DNA of 20,575 nucleotides from Mesostigma viride. Its lineage: Eukaryota > Streptophyta > Mesostigmatophyceae > Mesostigmatales > Mesostigmataceae. The DNA is taken from assembly GCA_009746045.1 (NCBI GenBank), contig RPFO01000355.1:1-20575 (forward strand), written 5' to 3'. A program made the position numbers and the translations under genes. Positions within the stretch are counted from its first letter, which is position 1, and each line of letters begins with the position of its first letter. The notes beneath the pieces were generated by a model. The model was not told the DNA's origin. It saw only the letters and a list, made by a program, of their open reading frames with translations, and searched no databases. Shown here piece after piece: positions 14,917-20,575 of the stretch.

Positions 14917-17900
14917 TTAAACGGTCCACTGAATAGGCGCAAATACCTCGCCGCTAGCGTGTACCCCGGATTTTGACATGCAATTCGCAGGCGGGTACAG
15001 GTACACCACGGCGCTACCTGAACCAAGTGGCTTGTCTACCACCAGGAGGATCTCGTAGACCCCGTCGGACTCGTCAAAACCAGGAGCGACTCGCCAGGAC
15101 GGCCCGATTATCAGCCTACCAGCCGTGCCCGGGCCATACACTAGACCAACCGCGTCTGGCAGGAGTCTGTAGGGATGGCCGACGTCCAGGAGAGCCGGCG
15201 CGCCTTGCGTGAATTGGACCCGGAAATAGAAGGACGCGAGTGTTGTCGGCGACGGTATGACAGCGCCCGTTTCATCACGGAAGCTCGCGACCCCTTTCGG
15301 GCCCAGTTCCCAGAGCTCTGGCTGCATGTAGTCGTAGGCCACCGTTCGCATCCCTCTAATCGTGAACGGGATTCTATGAACCTCTCGCTCATCTGTGTAT
15401 ACGGCCTCGTCAAAATTCGACGTCCATGTTGGATTTATATCCCCTTCGCTGTAAAATTCTGCAGTTGATAGGTCCAACCATATCAAGGGGATATCGGGGT
15501 TAAAGCCGCTTTTCGGAGCGAATGTAGCCGTGAATAAGTGTGTGAGACCGCCATTAGACGGTGCGAAAGACGTAGGTCGCTGGCACGTCATGTAGACAAA
15601 CATATACCCTGAAAAATTAGTTGCCGCATAGGTAATAACTGTTCCTCCGGCCCAGTCCTGACCGAGTATGGCGGTGCTTGGTGTATTGGTAGCATTTAGC
15701 GACGGGTAATTGTAATAAAGCTTGACTGTGAATTTTTTAATGTGTGGGAGATCCGGTAGTATCCCGTATATGGAAACTGGGTATGTCATCGGAACGTTCC
15801 CATAGTCGTATGACGGCAACTTGACAACGGCATGGACGATGTTGCTTTTTGAGAGTGTAAGGATTCGATAGTATAGGTTCGGCTCGCCTGGGACGGGTGC
15901 AGAGAGTGCATAACGACCCATGATTGAACTGTATAACCCGATAGTTCCGCGGTGCGTTACACGTATCGTGTCTCCAGAAGCCGAATAAAGACCAGTTGGG
16001 TTCGTCGATGTGATGGACACAAACTCGGTATTTGTTGTGTCGTCCACTACCTCGCACGAGTTGATGATCGTCTGTTGGGCGCTGTCTAGATGGAATACTA
16101 TTCTGACCTGACCAGGCGCGTACGGAGCTACGATCCCAGTCGGCGCGGCCGTGAAAATACCTGCCACGGAATTCACTAGTTGATTTATGCTGCTCAGACC
16201 AGTTGGAGCGGAATACGAGATATACCGGTCAATTAAGCCATCGGACCGTCTCCTAAAGGCAACCCAGAAGATCGTCTTACTTGCCCACGTCGCGTCGAGT
16301 GTATACTCAGCGGCAATCTTCCGGTTCTGATAGAGATGGATCTTCCCGTTCGTTTTGTCGATGTTGATCCCGCAAACAGACCACCAATTATCAGCTGCTC
16401 CTTGGTTCCTCCAGCAATCGTGGCCGTCCGTGAAGGCGGGATGGTATTTTCCTGTTATGTCGTTATGGTCAGATAGCGAGACAAATGCTGTTCCAGACGG
16501 GACGACCACTTCGAAACACAGGACAAACGGGCCGTCGATTTCCTGATCGCTAAACACCACGCACTTCTCGGGAGGCGCGACATCGTCCGCTGCCAGCGCG
16601 TAAAAACTCGCGGGATCGGGCGTGTACTCATAACTATCGTGTGTCGGCTGCAGCGTTGTCACAGGGTCTCGCGAGAAGTGCAAGAGGCTGTGGAACGTCT
16701 CGGACGGTCCGCTTACCGTCACGGTTTCCCCGGTCAGGTTCGGAACGTCGCGAGGACACGAGAAGCGAGGTGTGATTTGTACCGTCTCCTGCGACGACGA
16801 CGGCAGAAGATAGTCCAAAAACCCCGCGCCGGTCACTGACCCAACAACGACCCCGTCTGCGATGATCTCGTAACTCGTTGCGATGTGTTCACTGCCGCCC
16901 CATCCGTAATCGCGATCCGCGTACATCTGAACGCCGACCATCGCCGGCCTCGTCGTCGTGAAGAAATGGCTCGGGGTTCGGATCGCGGATACGAGAGGGT
17001 CTGTCTTTACCACGCCGACGACTGCCCCTTTTCGCTGGGTCGTGGACGTCGTCATCGTCGCGTCGTCGTATATCGTCACGTCGGCCGAGATAAACTTCCC
17101 GTGATCCTCCGACGTCAGAGCACACGTAATCGCGTCCTCTCCACGCAAGCCTCCGTCTACGTCAAGCTGCACGCCACCGATGGCGCCAGTTACTGCGACA
17201 TCGTCGACTTTCCACGAGATGGGCAGTTTCCGCTGATAGGCCGATGGCGTCGTATTCTGAATGCCTAGCGTGAGACCAGGCACGCCGCCGTCGCCTATCA
17301 CAACCCACGTTTTACGAGGCTCGGACGTCCCCCAGTAATTCGCGCTTGTCTGGTCAATCCTCCCAATGTCCCAGGACGTCAGAGGGGCGTACGTGCGCGT
17401 GATGTGGAGGCTGTAAGTTAGCTTTTGCATTCGATTGAGGTCTCTCGTAGTCGCGAACCCTACTTGCAAAAAACTCATCAGCTTGCCGAAATATGCGTGA
17501 CTGGTGCTCCCGAAATGGGTGTCGTTCATGTAAGGACCGTCTGCCGTCTGGCTCGCGTCGATCGGGTTGAGCGCGCCGAGAACCTGAACATTGTACACGC
17601 ACTTCCCCCTGCTGCTGCCCCCGGTGACCGTGTAGGGGAGATGAATTCTGATGTCTTGGTTGTTCGTGATCGTGAACGTGGTTCCCGGCGTGGACAGTGT
17701 CCCGTCTTCGTACTCGATCGTGAACATCGCAGTCGGATCAGGCAGTGTCGTGTATCCTACGCCGTGCTGGTCAAAAAGCCAGTCGATTTGATCGCGTGTC
17801 AAAATACGATCCGCGACTATTTCAGACATGTTCGCATACTGATCCAGCAGCCATAGGGATGAAATCCGGATCCAGTCAGCAACTATTCCACCGTCGACCT

Positions 17901-18153
17901 CCAGCAGGCCACTCGACTCGCCCGTCGTAACCGCCGACCAATCCGAATAACTGTCGCCGAGTCGGAGTCTCGTCGGTGCGCCTGGGTACATGTATCGGAC
18001 CCCGTTGATCGTCACGTGTCTGTCAAACGGATGAACCGCTAGCTGAAGAGCTTGTACGTCACTTTCGACGTCCGTAATCCGCTCGTCTACACCATCTTCC
18101 ACAATCCCAGTTGCGAGGTTAAAGCTGGACGGATTGGAGCTTACAACGACCAT
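14917..18153 (-). CDS. Fibre-like / virion surface protein, 1078 aa, virus-like
   Basis: This is a single intronless frame from ATG at 18153 to TAA at 14917. The N-terminus has a short heptad segment (ITDVESDVQALQLAV, ~26-40) like those that trimerise phage and viral fibres. The rest is Thr/Ser/Gly/Tyr-rich and predicted beta. Around residues 310-365 a repeat with WKVDD...D-GKFISADVTIYD resembles an Ig-like fold of phage tail proteins. Around 530-640 the pattern FVLCFEVVVPSG...CGINIDKTNGKIHLYQN resembles a concanavalin/SPRY-like jelly roll. There is no signal peptide, membrane span or Cys-rich domain. Its size, intron absence and pairing with a basic protein suit the receptor-binding fibre of an algal DNA virus (Polinton-like or giant-virus-like). 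I cannot name a family, and a host adhesin is possible. Confidence 0.75.
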   Translation of the reverse strand: MVVVSSNPSSFNLATGIVEDGVDERITDVESDVQALQLAVHPFDRHVTINGVRYMYPGAPTRLRLGDSYSDWSAVTTGESSGLLEVDGGIVADWIRISSLWLLDQYANMSEIVADRILTRDQIDWLFDQHGVGYTTLPDPTAMFTIEYEDGTLSTPGTTFTITNNQDIRIHLPYTVTGGSSRGKCVYNVQVLGALNPIDASQTADGPYMNDTHFGSTSHAYFGKLMSFLQVGFATTRDLNRMQKLTYSLHITRTYAPLTSWDIGRIDQTSANYWGTSEPRKTWVVIGDGGVPGLTLGIQNTTPSAYQRKLPISWKVDDVAVTGAIGGVQLDVDGGLRGEDAITCALTSEDHGKFISADVTIYDDATMTTSTTQRKGAVVGVVKTDPLVSAIRTPSHFFTTTRPAMVGVQMYADRDYGWGGSEHIATSYEIIADGVVVGSVTGAGFLDYLLPSSSQETVQITPRFSCPRDVPNLTGETVTVSGPSETFHSLLHFSRDPVTTLQPTHDSYEYTPDPASFYALAADDVAPPEKCVVFSDQEIDGPFVLCFEVVVPSGTAFVSLSDHNDITGKYHPAFTDGHDCWRNQGAADNWWSVCGINIDKTNGKIHLYQNRKIAAEYTLDATWASKTIFWVAFRRRSDGLIDRYISYSAPTGLSSINQLVNSVAGIFTAAPTGIVAPYAPGQVRIVFHLDSAQQTIINSCEVVDDTTNTEFVSITSTNPTGLYSASGDTIRVTHRGTIGLYSSIMGRYALSAPVPGEPNLYYRILTLSKSNIVHAVVKLPSYDYGNVPMTYPVSIYGILPDLPHIKKFTVKLYYNYPSLNATNTPSTAILGQDWAGGTVITYAATNFSGYMFVYMTCQRPTSFAPSNGGLTHLFTATFAPKSGFNPDIPLIWLDLSTAEFYSEGDINPTWTSNFDEAVYTDEREVHRIPFTIRGMRTVAYDYMQPELWELGPKGVASFRDETGAVIPSPTTLASFYFRVQFTQGAPALLDVGHPYRLLPDAVGLVYGPGTAGRLIIGPSWRVAPGFDESDGVYEILLVVDKPLGSGSAVVYLYPPANCMSKSGVHASGEVFAPIQWTV

Positions 18154-18172
18154 CTCTTTATGAATAATATCT
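18154..18172 (-). promoter_or_regulatory. AT-rich box before the fibre-like ATG
   Basis: The minus strand reads GAGATATTATTCATAAAGAG immediately before ATG. It shares ATATTAT with the box before the basic-protein gene. This supports co-regulation of the two genes as a set. Confidence 0.35.
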
Positions 18173-18189
18173 CACATTAAAACTATAGC

Positions 18190-18310
18190 TTCGTGTATCC
18201 ATTGCTCCCACTCCACCAACTTCTTATTGAAAACATTAAGTGGTCGCTTAAAATGGACAGCAAAATGGCGTCCCCTGCCATTTGCAGTTCTCCGAGCAAA
18301 GTTTGCGAAT
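18190..18310. repeat. Repeat A, copy 1 (121 bp)
   Basis: Identical by eye to 18796-18916. It begins TTCGTGTATCC and ends GTTTGCGAAT. It is the first part of a tandemly duplicated block (A, spacer, B). A minus frame across it reads without stop in both copies, but the flanking frames differ, so I do not call a gene. Confidence 0.9.
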
Positions 18311-18360
18311 TCCCAAGACAACAAAACACAGGGAGGGTGGGTGGGCAAGAAAAAAGACCT

Positions 18361-18798
18361 TCCCCTTCCTCGCAAGGTCCCTAAAAAGTCGACACAACAC
18401 GCTACATGGCAACGCCCCTAAAAAAATCCCAGCCTTACTGACACAACTAATGTCAGACCGGCAACTACGAAATGTCAGCAAAATGATTCGAGTCAGAACT
18501 TTAACTACACTAGTCGCCAATCAAAGGCAGTTTCAGGCCAGCATACAAAATTAAAAGGCCTTATAAATACGACCTTTTTAACCGCCTGAACAACAACGAA
18601 AACTGCCCGTAACTAATCACCCAGTTACAAAATCCAAACTGATTATCATCCGCTAAAAACGGCCCTAGTCGCCGGCCATGCCAGCGAAACTGGAACCCCA
18701 AGAGCGTGCCACGTAATCTTTGCCGCCGTCAGGAACACTTCGATTGCGGCGTTCGTTCTCGCCCATTATAAGAAACTATTTTCAGAGAAATCCGATTC
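18361..18798. repeat. Repeat B, copy 1 (438 bp, promoter-containing)
   Basis: Matches 19840-20278 with one single-T length difference (18499 region) and no other difference I can find. It contains TATAAATA (18562-18569) and CCATTATAAG near its right end. In copy 2 the right end abuts an ATG. Here it abuts repeat A' and leads to no ORF, so it is an orphan promoter copy. Confidence 0.92.
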
Positions 18799-18916
18799 GT
18801 GTATCCATTGCTCCCACTCCACCAACTTCTTATTGAAAACATTAAGTGGTCGCTTAAAATGGACAGCAAAATGGCGTCCCCTGCCATTTGCAGTTCTCCG
18901 AGCAAAGTTTGCGAAT
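18796..18916. repeat. Repeat A, copy 2 (121 bp)
   Basis: It follows repeat B directly, sharing the three bases TTC at the join, which marks the tandem-duplication breakpoint with microhomology. Confidence 0.9.
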
Positions 18917-19839
18917 CCCCAACTCCCCACGCCTGGCTGACTCAAAGCCGCTCCCCTCTCTCCCAGGACCGCGTGTCCATCGAGAATGCCCTGCCGCAAT
19001 GGACCCCGTTTTAACACCAGCAGCTGTGGATGCATTGATGCACTGTTATAGGTAACCACATTCCCGCGAATTGACCCTTTGCAGGGCCCGCCACCGACCC
19101 CAAAGAAGGCCTCCCCTCTGATCGGCAACAGGAGTTGTTGTTGTTGCGAAGACAAAGCAGAAGACACAGCGATCAAGCAATTACCGAAACCCCAAGTTTC
19201 GTTTCTCACTATATTTCGCCACGACCCCTTTAGGAGAGCATCGTCCTTGACAGGGGGCACACCCCCGCACCTACCATGCTATATAACAGATTTACCGTTA
19301 GGCATATAATCAAGGCCGCATATCAGCCCTCACCCCAGCGCCGAGACCGCGCGCCAAACAACGGTGTGAGTGAAAATATTTTCAAATTTATTAAAATTAT
19401 CGCCACGACCTCAACTAGTCCAACCCGGAGCGCAAGCATCCCCAGGTACGAACCAGCCCAAGGCAGGCCAGCCAACGTCACAGAACCTTAACCCGAAGCG
19501 CAAGCATCCTCAGGTACAAGGCTGCCACGCAGGCCAGCCCTTCCGTTTCGACAAGCAGATCTTCCCCTTCATATTCGATCTGAATATTGCACTAGCGCAG
19601 CCCAACCTCCTGCGCAGATTCCCAACCATCCGGACCCAGTTCCAAAGTGAGAATCAGTCCGGACACTTGGCAGCCGCTGTGACTTCCGTGAAACCGGAAG
19701 CTCAGGGGCTGCCGCCCGTCTGTTAATTTAATTAAGCCCTGCGCCCGAGCGGGCACAAGGCCGGGGAGGCGTCGGCATTCCTTGCATCACCATAGCCTCG
19801 GCCAACGCGTGCCCAGCGTCATGCAAGGTCCCTAAAAAG
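18917..19839. other. Spacer within second duplicate (923 bp), no confident gene
   Basis: The equivalent spacer in the first duplicate is only 50 bp (18311-18360), so about 870 bp were inserted here or deleted there. Frames present (19370-19726 plus; 18766-19260 minus) start with GTG rather than ATG and lack motifs. It contains a TATATAA at 19280-19286, a 68-bp-period imperfect tandem pair, and a 28-bp-period pair at its right edge. Confidence 0.5.
19422..19540. repeat. Imperfect 68-bp tandem repeat, two units
   Basis: Unit 1 starts at 19422 (AACCCGGAGCGCAAGCATCC) and unit 2 at 19490 (AACCCGAAGCGCAAGCATCC), both continuing through CAGGTAC to GCAGGCCAGCC. The units fall in different reading frames, which argues against one intact coding sequence here. 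Confidence 0.7.
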
Positions 19840-19868
19840 TCCCCTTCCTCGCAAGGTCCCTAAAAAGT
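19823..19868. repeat. 28-bp-period short tandem repeat at the B' edge
   Basis: GCAAGGTCCCTAAAAAGT occurs at 19823-19840 and again at 19851-19868. The second copy is part of repeat B'. It looks like slippage or a scar at the junction where the spacer was inserted or retained. Confidence 0.75.
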
Positions 19869-20278
19869 CGACACAACACGCTACATGGCAACGCCCCTAA
19901 AAAAATCCCAGCCTTACTGACACAACTAATGTCAGACCGGCAACTACGAAATGTCAGCAAAATGATTCGAGTCAGAACTTTTAACTACACTAGTCGCCAA
20001 TCAAAGGCAGTTTCAGGCCAGCATACAAAATTAAAAGGCCTTATAAATACGACCTTTTTAACCGCCTGAACAACAACGAAAACTGCCCGTAACTAATCAC
20101 CCAGTTACAAAATCCAAACTGATTATCATCCGCTAAAAACGGCCCTAGTCGCCGGCCATGCCAGCGAAACTGGAACCCCAAGAGCGTGCCACGTAATCTT
20201 TGCCGCCGTCAGGAACACTTCGATTGCGGCGTTCGTTCTCGCCCATTATAAGAAACTATTTTCAGAGAAATCCGATTC
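19840..20278 (+). repeat. Repeat B, copy 2 (439 bp), upstream region of the coiled-coil ORF
   Basis: This copy ends two bases before the ATG at 20280, so it is the authentic 5' region of that ORF. It contains TATAAATA at 20042-20049 and TATAAG at 20247-20252, about 28 bases before the ATG. With the fibre-like gene reading the other way, the original unduplicated region would have been a divergent promoter of about 0.6 kb. Confidence 0.9.
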
Positions 20279-20279
20279 C

Positions 20280-20575
20280 ATGGATCAGGTCCCAGACGCT
20301 CCAGATTCGCCAAAGACACCCGTCGCGTCCGACGCGGAACCAGCGCCACAGCAGGAACCAGCGAAGACTGTGGAGGTCCAAGCCCCTCCCGCGAAGGGCC
20401 GCAAGGGTCCTCGACTAACTGACGAACAGCGGGCGGCTCTCCGCGAGAAGATGCGGCCATACCATCAAAAACACAACGAGGAGCGCGCGAAGAAACGGCA
20501 GGAGGAGCGAGAAGCTGAAATTACTAAGCGGAAGGTGCTGGAGAAGGAACTCGAAATCCAAAGACAACGTCTGGT
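20280..20575 (+). CDS. Charged coiled-coil protein, partial (runs off window)
   Basis: The ATG at 20280 is open to the window end, 98 codons plus. Residues 1-~37 are acidic and Pro/Ala/Gln-rich. From ~38 (KGRKGPRLTDEQRAALREKM) the sequence becomes a long Arg/Lys/Glu/Gln-rich helix expected to form a coiled coil. A basic GRKGPR patch followed by DEQRAALRE and a charged helix is a pattern I associate with unnamed proteins of large DNA viruses of protists, but I cannot name a family. It is divergent from the fibre-like gene and has its own TATA-like box. The function is unknown. Confidence 0.65.
   Translation, partial: MDQVPDAPDSPKTPVASDAEPAPQQEPAKTVEVQAPPAKGRKGPRLTDEQRAALREKMRPYHQKHNEERAKKRQEEREAEITKRKVLEKELEIQRQRL

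Noticed and set aside
18380-18425. Telomere-like CCCTAAA strings in repeat B
   Set aside because: Only isolated CCCTAAAA matches occur and there is no tandem array.
18766-19260. 164-codon minus-strand ORF across repeat A'
   Set aside because: It begins with GTG. The only striking segment lies in repeat A and its flanking frames differ between the two copies.
19370-19726. 118-codon plus-strand ORF
   Set aside because: It begins with GTG, contains no ATG, and the tandem repeat inside it falls in two frames.

Overview
The window looks like repeat-rich nuclear DNA of a eukaryote, most likely a green alga. This rests on nested retrotransposons, large low-coding stretches, a PHD-finger coding segment, and the resemblance of the RLE-type LINE tail to elements I associate with prasinophyte green algae. 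The host assignment is inference from memory, not a database result. I see no bacterial operon structure, no rRNA, and no convincing tRNA.

Layout. (1) 1-252 is the inner end of a minus-strand LTR with an adjacent polypurine tract. Next to it lies an unrecognised 237-codon ORF (678-1391, minus) with two E2F-type sites just upstream. (2) 1738-2405 is bounded by two near-identical, essentially perfect palindromes of 76 and 78 bp. Each can also fold as a cloverleaf, and 23-bp iteron-like repeats lie between them. (3) 2406-5124 is mostly non-coding. It holds a CAAT/TATA pair, a minus-strand PHD finger inside a 29-bp direct repeat, and a possible small ORF near 5000. (4) 5125-14482 is one complete minus-strand LTR retrotransposon of Ty1/copia type. 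It has 644/642-bp LTRs, a candidate GCTAC target duplication, an extra ORF before gag, a gag ending in a CCHC knuckle, and a pol. A decayed piece of an RLE-type LINE sits in its 3' region. (5) 14483-20575 looks like part of an endogenous algal DNA-virus-like element: a compact minus-strand pair (1078-aa fibre-like protein followed by a very basic protein), a divergent plus-strand charged coiled-coil ORF running off the window, and a 2.1-kb intergenic region carrying a tandem duplication.

How the parts relate. The LTR element landed inside the basic-protein gene of the virus-like island. The LTR supplies the present stop codon, and the probable missing C-terminus lies across the element near 5053-5124. 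The virus-like DNA was therefore resident before the retrotransposon inserted. The two LTRs differ by about 16 substitutions and 2 single-base gaps by my hand count, so the insertion is not very recent, although pol is still fully open.

The most unusual observations are these. Pol reads integrase, then a retropepsin-like domain, then RT and RNase H, so the protease sits between IN and RT rather than before IN. The gag zinc-knuckle frame and pol are in one frame separated only by TGA-CTA-G, a known leaky stop context. The cloverleaf palindromes bracket iterons. The virus-like island itself carries a large, apparently unnamed fibre-like gene.
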